Assembly: GCA_041398825.1 (NCBI GenBank)
Contig: JAWKTX010000012.1
Location: 62,001 to 126,000 of the forward strand
Direction: 5' to 3'
Origin: Planctomycetaceae bacterium
Lineage (GTDB): Bacteria; Planctomycetota; Planctomycetia; Planctomycetales; Planctomycetaceae
DNA: 64,000 nucleotides
The notes beneath the pieces were generated by a model that made no database searches, had not been told where the DNA came from, and worked only from the letters and a program-made list of their open reading frames with translations. Positions within the stretch are counted from its first letter, which is position 1. Every line of letters begins with the position of its first letter. The position numbers and the translations under genes were made by a program. Shown here one piece after another: positions 18,101-26,490 of this stretch.

Positions 18101-19351
18101 CTATGCCGCAGATTGTCGGTCGACCAGTTTTCGATCGCTCTCGATTTCACCGGGCCAGTGAAAAGGTGAGATGCTGATCTGGTTCTTTAAACAGAAGTCG
18201 CGAATCACCCTGCATGCAGTAGCGATCGCCTGAACCGGCAGGCTATTCCAGAGAGGCAGCGCAAGAATCTCGTGCGAATGTCGATGAGCATTGGGAAACG
18301 ACTCTGGTCGTTCGCCCCGTGGAAACTCAAATAGTGTCGCGGTGTCGATCCCGTTTTCCCATAGTTCAGCTCTCAATGTATCTCGATGCAGACCTGGCAC
18401 GCGGATCGGATAATGGCTGAACGCCGCGTCAGGTACCGGTACACTGGAGTCCGGAAACAGAAGCGTTTCGTATGATCTGAAGAGCTGCCGCCGCTGAGAG
18501 ATGATTCTGTCAGTGCCGCGAGCCAGGTTGCTGGCGAGTGTCAGATGAAGGGAGGTTGGACCATGAGACCAGTCACGAGACATCGGCGGGAGTTGATCGT
18601 CCGCTGAGTTCCCATCAGCGATGACGGGAGAACTTCCGCGGCGAAGGCGATCCTGGAGTGTCCGAATCAGGGCATAACATGCCGGCACGTGTGCAGCCGA
18701 TCGAAGCAGCAGTTCTGCGTTCTGTCGAATGCTGCGTACAAGTCGCTTCGGGGCCAAATCGATACACCGTTGGGCTCTCATCCAGTCTGCCATTTGCTGA
18801 TCGTGAGTTAACAGCAGTCCGCCCCAACCGGCATACAATGGCTTGCCAAGGCCAAAGCTGACGATGGCAACATCAGATTTGCGTAGTCTTTGCATATCAT
18901 TCTGCGTGGGGACACTCATCGCCATGTCAAAGATTCGCATTCCGGCGTCGATCAGCGCCGTCGGCAAGTCGCTGTCTGAATAGCGAAGCCCGTACACCTC
19001 AGAAAGAATGACGGCGTCATGCCTTGTTGCAGAACGATCGGCGTTTCCCGACATCAGCAGGCCATTCTGCTCACTATCCATCAGCTTCAGCCGTCGACCG
19101 CTGCGACGAACCGCTTCGCGAACGACACCGCACGTGAATGCGGGCGTGTAGACTGTGCATTCATCTGAAGTGGCAAATTCAAGGCTGCGGCAGATTGCAT
19201 AACGACCGGATGGTACCCAGATGGCGTGTGGAACCTTCAGCCGTGTTGCCCAGATCTCCTCTGCCGCTTCAATTTTTGCAGGAAACATGCCGAGCAGAAA
19301 CTGGTATACAAGGTGCCCCATTCCAAATGAAGGACGGTGACGTGGAATCAT
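18101..19351 (-). CDS. DegT/DnrJ/EryC1-like PLP-dependent enzyme
   Basis: A 416-residue protein, start taken at ATG 19351 (a TTG lies five codons upstream). It follows the layout of the DegT/EryC1 sugar aminotransferases: VPSGRYAICRSL (cofactor phosphate loop), VYTPAFTCGVVREAVRRSG, ILSEVYGLRYSDSDLP, the aspartate of ALIDAG and the lysine segment SFGLGKPLYAGWGGLLLTHD. The lysine is present, so PLP binding is plausible, but the sequence is divergent and the substrate unknown. In this context it would make an amino sugar for the glycan, or act as a related non-amino-transferring enzyme. It is the last gene of the minus-strand cluster. Confidence 0.75.
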   Translation of the reverse strand: MIPRHRPSFGMGHLVYQFLLGMFPAKIEAAEEIWATRLKVPHAIWVPSGRYAICRSLEFATSDECTVYTPAFTCGVVREAVRRSGRRLKLMDSEQNGLLMSGNADRSATRHDAVILSEVYGLRYSDSDLPTALIDAGMRIFDMAMSVPTQNDMQRLRKSDVAIVSFGLGKPLYAGWGGLLLTHDQQMADWMRAQRCIDLAPKRLVRSIRQNAELLLRSAAHVPACYALIRTLQDRLRRGSSPVIADGNSADDQLPPMSRDWSHGPTSLHLTLASNLARGTDRIISQRRQLFRSYETLLFPDSSVPVPDAAFSHYPIRVPGLHRDTLRAELWENGIDTATLFEFPRGERPESFPNAHRHSHEILALPLWNSLPVQAIATACRVIRDFCLKNQISISPFHWPGEIESDRKLVDRQSAA

Positions 19352-19383
19352 GTTGTAGCCCTTCAATGGTGTGATTGGTGTGC

Positions 19384-20760
19384 TTAGTGGATCGCCCAGA
19401 ATGCAGCAACGACCAGAACACAGGTCGACATCAGTATCGAGGCGACTGGGACACCGGATGGCTTACCGGCATACCGCAGCAGAGCGATCCGTAACAACAG
19501 AACTCCGCCTTCTCCGGCGCCCCAACCAATCGCAGCACCGACGGACCACGAAATGTGGCTGAACATCCAGATTGAATCGGCAAAAATGAGGATCCCAATC
19601 ACGACTGCCACGACGTCAGGCCAGTTCAGCGACCAGGCATTGACCGTATACTTCATTCCCATGTTAATGCACGACAAATAGAGTCCCGGACAGAGAATCA
19701 CCATGGCCTGCGCAACGGGCAGCATGTCCGCAGGCAGTAACGCTCGGGTCAGGGGAATGCAGAAAAGAATTCCGAGCAGACAGGCAGGCACAAAAACCAG
19801 AGAAACCAGATGCATCTCACGCCGAACGATCCTGCCGACGCTCCGGACATCGTTGATTTCAATGGCCCGTACCAGCGCCGCAAACGAAGACACGAACATG
19901 CTGGTTGAAAGAAATCCGGCAGTCGAAACGAGACGAAATGCGGTGCCAAAGACACTCACATCCAGATCCGTTGCAAATATGCTCAACAACAAAACGCCAA
20001 TCCGCTGAAACAGGCTGGTCAGAAATAATGTCGTGCCGACCGGAAAAACTTCACGCAGAACGACTGATACAGAGCTCATTGATCGTCCACGATCGTCGGC
20101 GGCTTCTTCCGCTGTCCCATCACCAAACACAGGGCGGACACAGGAAAGCGTTGCTTCGAAACCCATCCGGCCGATGTTTGTCAACAGCCAGATCGTCAGC
20201 AACCACGGTATGCTCATCTGCATCCAGGCCGCCAGCGCCATGCCAGTCACCGCAAGCGTGCGTGAAACCAGCATGATCGCTGCTTCAACATCCAGGCGTT
20301 CACGCCCGCGCAGGTACCAGAGAAACGGATCAGTCGATGGCTGCGTGGACGCAATGGCGAAACACAGCAATGCGATGGGAAGGGTCAGGTTGTTTAACGG
20401 CAGCAACGTCAGAACTGCTGCCGAAACGATCGTGTAGAATACCTTACACCAGGCTGAAAGCCGAAGGATTCTCACTGGTCGCGCTGTAAAAGAGAACTCG
20501 CGTGTGGCCCAGAGACGCGAACCGTAGTCCGAGGCCATTTCGCTGACACCAATCAGAGCCGTCGCCGTCAGCATCATCGCGTACGCGGCTGTCGTCAGCG
20601 TTTCGTGCAGCAGATACAGCAAGCCAAGCTGCAGCACAATATTGACAACATTCCCTCCGGCGCTGCTGAGAACATTTCTGCGAAATTGTCGGACAGGTTT
20701 CGCCACTTCGCTCGTTGATTGAGCACCTGGCAGTGATGGACTTCCGGCAACTGTGCTCAT
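19384..20760 (-). CDS. Wzx-like polysaccharide flippase (MOP superfamily)
   Basis: A 458-residue integral membrane protein with about 12 hydrophobic segments and a basic N-terminus (KPVRQFRRNVLSSAGGNVVNIVLQLG), typical of O-antigen or exopolysaccharide flippases. The paired helices and the segment RIGVLLLSIFATDLDVSVFGTAFRLVSTAGF are characteristic. It should move lipid-linked glycan repeat units across the inner membrane. Its ATG overlaps the stop of the Wzy-like gene by one base (TAATG), so the two are translationally coupled, as expected for a Wzx/Wzy pair. Confidence 0.85.
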   Translation of the reverse strand: MSTVAGSPSLPGAQSTSEVAKPVRQFRRNVLSSAGGNVVNIVLQLGLLYLLHETLTTAAYAMMLTATALIGVSEMASDYGSRLWATREFSFTARPVRILRLSAWCKVFYTIVSAAVLTLLPLNNLTLPIALLCFAIASTQPSTDPFLWYLRGRERLDVEAAIMLVSRTLAVTGMALAAWMQMSIPWLLTIWLLTNIGRMGFEATLSCVRPVFGDGTAEEAADDRGRSMSSVSVVLREVFPVGTTLFLTSLFQRIGVLLLSIFATDLDVSVFGTAFRLVSTAGFLSTSMFVSSFAALVRAIEINDVRSVGRIVRREMHLVSLVFVPACLLGILFCIPLTRALLPADMLPVAQAMVILCPGLYLSCINMGMKYTVNAWSLNWPDVVAVVIGILIFADSIWMFSHISWSVGAAIGWGAGEGGVLLLRIALLRYAGKPSGVPVASILMSTCVLVVAAFWAIH

Positions 20761-22247
20761 TACGAGCCTCCCGGAAGAGGTGCTGAATAACCATCATTCA
20801 TTCGAACAGGGTAGTCAACGTCATCCCTCGATTCAAAGAACTCTCCCGGCCGTACAAAAACGAAACCGATACATGTCCAGTACAGACAGCAAAGAGGGTG
20901 ATGGTTGAACAGATATTGAGTATTCCCCAGCTCTCGGCCAAACAGGAAAACGGCTAACGCAACTCCCATCGCGGCTCTGCTTGCGGCTTGCGTTCGACTA
21001 AACCGATAAATCCGCCAGCAGATGAGCAGGTAAACAATCACTCCGGAAATCCCAAACATCCCAATCATCGAAAGTATCCAGGTGTGGGGATCCGTTGAAG
21101 GATGCCCCAGTCCGGCATAATACATATTCGGAAAATGAGAGACACCCATTCCGAACAGGCATTCCGCCCAGCCCAGATTGTCAATGGCACACTGCCACAA
21201 CTCACCACGGGCACCGAGACTGTTAAGGTTCTTGAGTCGCATTACGGTCATGATTCCGTCGACATCAAAATTGACCAGCAGTACCATCGGCAGGGCAAGA
21301 AACATCGCCAGCATGGTCTTTGACGGGGAACGCGTCCACGTCATGGCAGCTGCAGCGGCCAGGTAATATACAAACATGGTTCTGGCTGCTCCGAGTGCAG
21401 CAGCAGTGATGCCTGTTACAAAGAATCCGGCAACGAAAAGCATTGAGAGTTCTCTGGCTCTTCGAGCTCCCAACAGCATCAGCATGTAAAATGCCGGTAC
21501 ACTTGCCAGGGCGTTGGGTGAAAGGAACGGGCCAGTCAATCTGGCAACGCCCCGCACACCGGGGTTCGATGCCTGGTCCTGCTTGATGATTTCTGCCATG
21601 CCCTGAGGAGAGGCGGCAAACGCAGGGCCAAAGCGAAACTGCATGATCGCGATGAAGAAGATATGTATCAGAATGCAAACCGCAACAACTTTAATTCGTG
21701 TACTTCCGAATGCATCCATATACATCTGTCTGGTGGCGAGCCATGCCGTGAAAATCATGCTGGCCATCAGGATGCAGACAATATAGTACGGCCGACTTTC
21801 GAACTGCGTCCGGATACCCATTGTGTGATTCACCGTTGAGGTGACTAGTCCGTACCCGACCAGCAAGATCCCCATCAGCACAAGGTGCCGGTAGTGTCTC
21901 AGGCCGCGTGTCAATGGAATCTCTGATCCACTGATTGCGGCAGACAGCATCAATAGTCCCGACATGGCAGCGACAGCTGCGTAGTCAAACGGAACAATCT
22001 GTCCACGCGCATCCTGAACGGAGAACCCAATGAGCAACAAATAGGGTCGCCATGCTGGCAGAAGCAATGATGCTGCTGCCAGAAAGATGGCTCCGTCCAT
22101 CACCGAAAACAATCGCAGATGCGCGACCGCATAATAGGCGCTGCACAGAAGGATGCCCTTGACTGCTTCTGTCAGGCGAGCAGACTGAATTGCTGCGTGG
22201 GCGATCGGATCAAAGGATACCGGACTCGGGATAGCTGCCGTCTGCAT
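20760..22247 (-). CDS. Wzy-like O-antigen ligase/polymerase
   Basis: A 495-residue integral membrane protein with about 10-12 hydrophobic helices and the long periplasmic loop before the last helices that marks the Wzy/WaaL family. In that loop, GARGELWQCAIDNLGWAECLFGMG and then STDPHTWILSMIGMFG with its histidine match the O-antigen ligase/polymerase pattern. ATG 22247 was chosen; a GTG at 22256 gives three more residues. It is coupled to the flippase downstream and lies 13 bp after the sulfotransferase. It could polymerise repeat units or ligate them to a lipid or protein acceptor. Confidence 0.83.
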   Translation of the reverse strand: MQTAAIPSPVSFDPIAHAAIQSARLTEAVKGILLCSAYYAVAHLRLFSVMDGAIFLAAASLLLPAWRPYLLLIGFSVQDARGQIVPFDYAAVAAMSGLLMLSAAISGSEIPLTRGLRHYRHLVLMGILLVGYGLVTSTVNHTMGIRTQFESRPYYIVCILMASMIFTAWLATRQMYMDAFGSTRIKVVAVCILIHIFFIAIMQFRFGPAFAASPQGMAEIIKQDQASNPGVRGVARLTGPFLSPNALASVPAFYMLMLLGARRARELSMLFVAGFFVTGITAAALGAARTMFVYYLAAAAAMTWTRSPSKTMLAMFLALPMVLLVNFDVDGIMTVMRLKNLNSLGARGELWQCAIDNLGWAECLFGMGVSHFPNMYYAGLGHPSTDPHTWILSMIGMFGISGVIVYLLICWRIYRFSRTQAASRAAMGVALAVFLFGRELGNTQYLFNHHPLCCLYWTCIGFVFVRPGEFFESRDDVDYPVRMNDGYSAPLPGGS

Positions 22248-22259
22248 TGAGATCACCAG

Positions 22260-23213
22260 TTAAGCCGCTGAGCGATGAGATTCACGGGCGGTTGTCAGTT
22301 CGATACCTGTCTGGACAGGGGCGTTACTGCGTTCAATCGCCGGAGACAGACCCTCCCAGGATTCCGGGCATCCATTTGGAAGCAATCGATCCAGCAATTC
22401 GAGATCTCTGTAGATCATGTCGGTCGTGTCGCTGCTGAAAACGTCTTCGAACACGATCTCCGGCCGTCCTCTGTCCACTGACAACGCGTCGATGATTCGC
22501 TCGCGGAGTTTCGTATGGTGATAAGTCCATTCCATCAACTGACGGGTCAGGGGGAATGATCGAGCCATCTGTGAAGCTCGCATCAGCACGCGAGTGAAGC
22601 CAGCAAAGCGGAAATCAGATGACGCATTCACTTTCTCGCAGTGACCTTCGGGTACAAACGCGCTATCGATTCCGGCAAAACGATAGAGTGCCGATACAGT
22701 ACCCAAACTATCTGCAGCAATGTCTTCAAAGAAGAACACACCAATCTGCGATACATCAAAATGGTCAAAGAAGGGCTGTAATTGTCGGCCATACTGACTG
22801 CGACGAAGGTACTTGTCGTCCTTCGCGGCGAACTCCTTCATTGCCTCCGGAGTGACATAAGTCACTCCGCCCAGAAGGTTCTGCGCGTCGTGAAAGAGAT
22901 GTGAAATCGTTCTCGTGAACGGGTTTCTCAGCATCACGAGAATTCGGCTCTGCGGGCAGGCAGAGGCGATTCGCTGTGCGGCCTGCGGACTGTCCATATA
23001 CAACGGGGAAATTTCACCACACTTTTGTGTCGCAGCGTCATATCGAAAACACGATCGATACCACTCTGTTCCGCGATCGAAGTTTGTGTTGAAGAAGTTC
23101 AGTTCTTTCGGCTGACTCATGCACATTTCAGAATGCTGGTTGAGCATGGACCATGCCCACGTCGTCGCACTCTTCTCTGCCCCGATGCCTATAATGTCAG
23201 GCTGCCACGCCAT
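22260..23213 (-). CDS. PAPS-dependent sulfotransferase
   Basis: A 317-residue protein with the P-loop sulfotransferase pattern. The 5'-phosphosulfate loop is GAEKSATTWAWSMLNQH (residues 11-27, lysine 14) and the 3'-phosphate motif is RNPFTRTISH (R96, R101, S104). KELNFFNTNFDRGTEWYRSCF resembles heparan-sulfate-type carbohydrate sulfotransferases, so transfer of sulfate to a sugar is most likely. No signal peptide is seen, so it probably acts in the cytoplasm on lipid-linked sugars. It sits directly before the Wzy- and Wzx-like genes. Confidence 0.87.
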   Translation of the reverse strand: MAWQPDIIGIGAEKSATTWAWSMLNQHSEMCMSQPKELNFFNTNFDRGTEWYRSCFRYDAATQKCGEISPLYMDSPQAAQRIASACPQSRILVMLRNPFTRTISHLFHDAQNLLGGVTYVTPEAMKEFAAKDDKYLRRSQYGRQLQPFFDHFDVSQIGVFFFEDIAADSLGTVSALYRFAGIDSAFVPEGHCEKVNASSDFRFAGFTRVLMRASQMARSFPLTRQLMEWTYHHTKLRERIIDALSVDRGRPEIVFEDVFSSDTTDMIYRDLELLDRLLPNGCPESWEGLSPAIERSNAPVQTGIELTTARESHRSAA

Positions 23214-23406
23214 TACGTCTATCCCTGGCCATTCTGCCGCAAGAATTGCAAACTCGATGTCTTACCTTGTATTACCTGTCATTTGGCTATCTGAAACAAC
23301 ACGTCGGAGACGTCGTCAGGAAGCCTGACCGTGCATGTCGCCACACCAAACAATGGATCAGGAATCCAAACGCTCTTCCCTGAAATGGCTGACCGCTGGA
23401 GGTCCA

Positions 23407-24228
23407 CTAACCGGCAATTCTCAGTTCAGAGGTGACAGGCTCAGCCATTGCAACACATTCAAAAAACGCATGATTCAGGGAAACATGTGCACTGACGCCG
23501 CGCCATTTCATTCCTGTTTCCTGCAGAAACTCCGTGATAGCACGTGGCTCATGATCGAAGGCCGCAAGGTCATCGAAGAAAAGGTAAGTGCCCGGCCTGA
23601 TATAGTCTTTCAGCTGCTGAAGAACAAAAATCGTGGATGAATACAGATCAGCATCAATATTGATGATCAGCACGTCGTGTTCCGGCATTTTGAAACCCGG
23701 CAGTACCTGATCAAACCAACCCTTGTGAAACTTCACACGGGGGTCATCAATCGCAGGTATCTTTCCACCAACATCGAATTCGCCTTTAAACCACAGGCCT
23801 CCTGCTTCTGGAAGCCCTTCGAAACTGTCAAAACCGTGCAGTTGCGATTCCGGATTCAGCAGATGATCCGACCAGAATCGCATGCTGTTCCCTTCGAACA
23901 CGCCAAACTCCAGATAGACAGCCTTTTCATTCTTGAGTTTCTCAGACACGAACCGAAAGACGTCGTCGCGATTTCGTGAGCGAAAGCTGAATTCAAAACC
24001 GTGATTCTTCGCCCATTTCCCAAGCTGCAGATACATGGTCATGGAGACCAGATTTCTGATGACAGCAGCCGGGAGAACGCGACCGAAGACAGTCAGCAGA
24101 CGTTTGAGCGGATCGATGAGCGTCAGCCAAACCTTCCGCTGTGGCGCTCGAGTGTATTGTTTTTTCATCGCATTCATTTCGTTCAGAATATCTGAATTCC
24201 GTATGAGACAACTGGAAGATTGGTCCAC
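23407..24228 (-). CDS. TylF/MycF-like class I methyltransferase
   Basis: A 273-residue protein. The SAM-binding segment YLEFGVFEGNSMRFWSDHL, the metal and sugar-binding acidic motifs (IINIDADLYSST, LFFDDLAAFDHEPRAI) and GFDSFEGLPE match the macrocin-O-methyltransferase (TylF) family of sugar O-methyltransferases. It begins with a GTG at 24228, one base after the stop of the CapD/CapE-like gene; an internal ATG at 24177 is also possible. In this cluster it would O-methylate a sugar of the glycan. Confidence 0.82.
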   Translation of the reverse strand: MDQSSSCLIRNSDILNEMNAMKKQYTRAPQRKVWLTLIDPLKRLLTVFGRVLPAAVIRNLVSMTMYLQLGKWAKNHGFEFSFRSRNRDDVFRFVSEKLKNEKAVYLEFGVFEGNSMRFWSDHLLNPESQLHGFDSFEGLPEAGGLWFKGEFDVGGKIPAIDDPRVKFHKGWFDQVLPGFKMPEHDVLIINIDADLYSSTIFVLQQLKDYIRPGTYLFFDDLAAFDHEPRAITEFLQETGMKWRGVSAHVSLNHAFFECVAMAEPVTSELRIAG

Positions 24229-24229
24229 T

Positions 24230-25333
24230 TCAGGCAGCGCGACGAATTGTGAGACCCGGAGTCTGAGGATTCTTCTGCCATGGACGCAGCAGCGAGTTTG
24301 ATTCGCAATAGTTTCGGAGTGATTCGATCGACATCGAGTTGGCCGGGCAGCTGATATAGGGATCCGTTACATTCGCGTTGATGATATCTGCGTAGTCATA
24401 AGCAATGTCTTCATAGACACTGCGGAAGGCAGGCATCACGGCAAACATCTCTTCCAGCTCAACAGTGCGACGAGTCTCCTCATCACTCATCAGCTCTTCA
24501 TACAGCTTTTCTCCTGGCTTGGAGCCGATTTCTGTGATCGCCATGCTGAGCGGATTGTAGCCATGCTGATCGGCCAGCTCATCGATCATGACTCGGGCCA
24601 GATCGACAATTTGAATTACCGGCATTTTTGTGACGAAGACTTCGCCCCCTCTGGCCTTCTCAGCAGCTGACAGAACCAGACGACAACTCTCTTCGAGCGT
24701 CATGATGAATCGTGTCATTCTCCGGTCGGTCAGCGTGACCGGCCCACCCTGTTCAATCTGTCGTGCAAAGATGGGGATGACTGAGCCACGTGACCCCAGC
24801 ACGTTGCCGAAGCGTGTCGAACTGAAAATCGTTCGACGGCTCATCTTCAGACTGTTGGCCGCTGTGATCAGCCGTTCGCCCATCAGCTTCGATGTGCCCA
24901 TCACGTTGGTTGGGTTTACGGCCTTGTCGGAGCTCGTAAAGATGACTCGTTCGACATTGCACGCCAGAGCGGCCTGGATAACGTTGCGAACGCCCATGAT
25001 GTTGGTCTGCACAGCGTCAAAGGGAGCTCGCTCGCAAAGAATCACGTGCTTCAGCGCGGCAGTGTGCAGCACGATGTCCACGCCTTCGCACATCATGGTT
25101 AGTTTGTCAGCATCGCGTATATCTCCGACCTGGCAATGACTGGTGATTCTCGGCGATGGGTTCTGTTTTGCGTGCTGAATCAGCTCCTGCTCAAGAAAGA
25201 AGATTTCTGATTCATTGCTGTCAATTACTCGCAGCTCTTTGGGCCCGTGTTCCAGCAGTTGCCGCACAATTTCTCGCCCCACAGTTCCGCAACCGCCGGT
25301 GACCAGAATGGTTTTATTGGTGAAGAATGACAT
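24230..25333 (-). CDS. UDP-GlcNAc 4,6-dehydratase-like (CapD/CapE family)
   Basis: A 367-residue short-chain dehydrogenase of the polysaccharide-biosynthesis CapD_N family. It has the NAD(P) loop TGGCGTVGREIVRQLL, FHTAALKH-type segment LHTAALKHVILCE, and the catalytic region SSDKAVNPTNVMGTSKLMGERL. The Met-xxx-Lys form at this site is the one seen in CapE/PseB-type dehydratases rather than Tyr-xxx-Lys. FGNVLGSRGSVIPIF and TRFIMTLEESCRLV are also family features. It lacks the membrane helices of the long FlaA1/PglF type, so it is soluble. It should produce a 4-keto-6-deoxy sugar, a likely substrate source for the DegT-like enzyme. Confidence 0.88.
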   Translation of the reverse strand: MSFFTNKTILVTGGCGTVGREIVRQLLEHGPKELRVIDSNESEIFFLEQELIQHAKQNPSPRITSHCQVGDIRDADKLTMMCEGVDIVLHTAALKHVILCERAPFDAVQTNIMGVRNVIQAALACNVERVIFTSSDKAVNPTNVMGTSKLMGERLITAANSLKMSRRTIFSSTRFGNVLGSRGSVIPIFARQIEQGGPVTLTDRRMTRFIMTLEESCRLVLSAAEKARGGEVFVTKMPVIQIVDLARVMIDELADQHGYNPLSMAITEIGSKPGEKLYEELMSDEETRRTVELEEMFAVMPAFRSVYEDIAYDYADIINANVTDPYISCPANSMSIESLRNYCESNSLLRPWQKNPQTPGLTIRRAA

Positions 25334-25446
25334 AGAGAGTCCAGATCAGAGAGTGGCTGTTGAGCGAGGAGGTCAGCTGAACAAGGAAGAGAATGTCGAA
25401 GTGATTCAGGGCAAAGACGAAATGATGCGTCGGAAAGGAAAAGCCA

Positions 25447-26397
25447 TCAGGCAGCGCGATGGCGGTACAGGTTCTGGTCTACCATGGCCTGCATGGCGTC
25501 TGTCTTCAGCGTGTCGTCGAAATGGTGATTAATCCTGCCGATGACTGCCATGGGACTTGCCAGCAGTTCGTTGTAGCTGACGTTGATCAGTTTGAAATGA
25601 GACTGGGAGGGCAACCAGGCGTAAAACTGATTCAATTCTCGTTCGAACATGGCCTTCATGACGTCATCCGGGATGTCCGTTTCGATTCCGTTGCGTTCCA
25701 GCATCTTCTTTTGCGACTGCAGAATCTCGTCCGTATGTCGCCTCATAAATACCACGCGATACTCGCGATCGGCGGGCAGATGCTTTAGCAAGCTGTAGAC
25801 CATTTTGACGGACGATCCGGGAGCACCTTCAATCCATTGCCCGTAGCTTTCGATGCTCTTCACGTCCTCAAATTCGTAGTAGCCGTTGGGGTTATCCTCG
25901 TCTGCTATCCGCTCTTTATCGGTCAGGGCCGGGATGCCGCCTGCCTCCAGCATGCGCATCATCATGGAGGTGCCCGACCTGGGAAGACCGGACACAATGG
26001 TGATGTACGACCGCTGCAGGCCTGAATTTACGGGAAGCGTTTCCAGTGGGTCTGCTTCCACATCATCTTCATCAGCCGGCATGGCATCTCTGGCTGCATT
26101 CAGCAGGTTGATAAGCTGACCTTCGGTCAGTGCACCCGTTTTGCGGTCGATGGCTTTTCCATCGGCAAAGCTCACAAAGGTTGGCACGCCGCTGATGTTG
26201 TATTCGCCGGCGAGACCGGGGCAGCGATCGATGTTGACCGAATAAACATCGGCCCAGTCAATGACCTTGTTGCTGAGCTTATCGACGACCGGCTGCATCA
26301 TTTTGCATGGCGGACACCACGAAGCCCAGAAATCCACCAATACCGGGCGGTCGTTGTTCAGCACCAGATCGTCGAAATCAGAATCGCGAAGTTCCAT
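25447..26397 (-). CDS. Thioredoxin domain fused to a sulfotransferase-like domain
   Basis: This is a 316-residue two-domain protein. Residues 1-105 are a thioredoxin: VLVDFWASWCPPCKMMQPV with redox cysteines C28 and C31 (CPPC) and the cis-proline segment ISGVPTFVSFADG. A short acidic linker follows (ADEDDVEADPLE). Residues 130-316 resemble a PAPS sulfotransferase: the P-loop IVSGLPRSGTSMMMRML (136-144) and a possible 3'-phosphate motif in VVFMRRHTDEILQSQ (R219, R220). Both domains look intact. It lies between the SQD1-like gene and the CapD/CapE-like gene in a same-strand run. The thioredoxin half could regulate the enzyme by redox state or supply reductant; this is inference. Confidence 0.86.
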   Translation of the reverse strand: MELRDSDFDDLVLNNDRPVLVDFWASWCPPCKMMQPVVDKLSNKVIDWADVYSVNIDRCPGLAGEYNISGVPTFVSFADGKAIDRKTGALTEGQLINLLNAARDAMPADEDDVEADPLETLPVNSGLQRSYITIVSGLPRSGTSMMMRMLEAGGIPALTDKERIADEDNPNGYYEFEDVKSIESYGQWIEGAPGSSVKMVYSLLKHLPADREYRVVFMRRHTDEILQSQKKMLERNGIETDIPDDVMKAMFERELNQFYAWLPSQSHFKLINVSYNELLASPMAVIGRINHHFDDTLKTDAMQAMVDQNLYRHRAA

Positions 26398-26490
26398 GGT
26401 GTGCTCCCGGGGTTTCGTGTGTGGGGGTTGTTGTCAAACGTCGGGGGCCGGTCTATACCAACGACTCCCGCAGCTGTTTTCGATTCGCCG

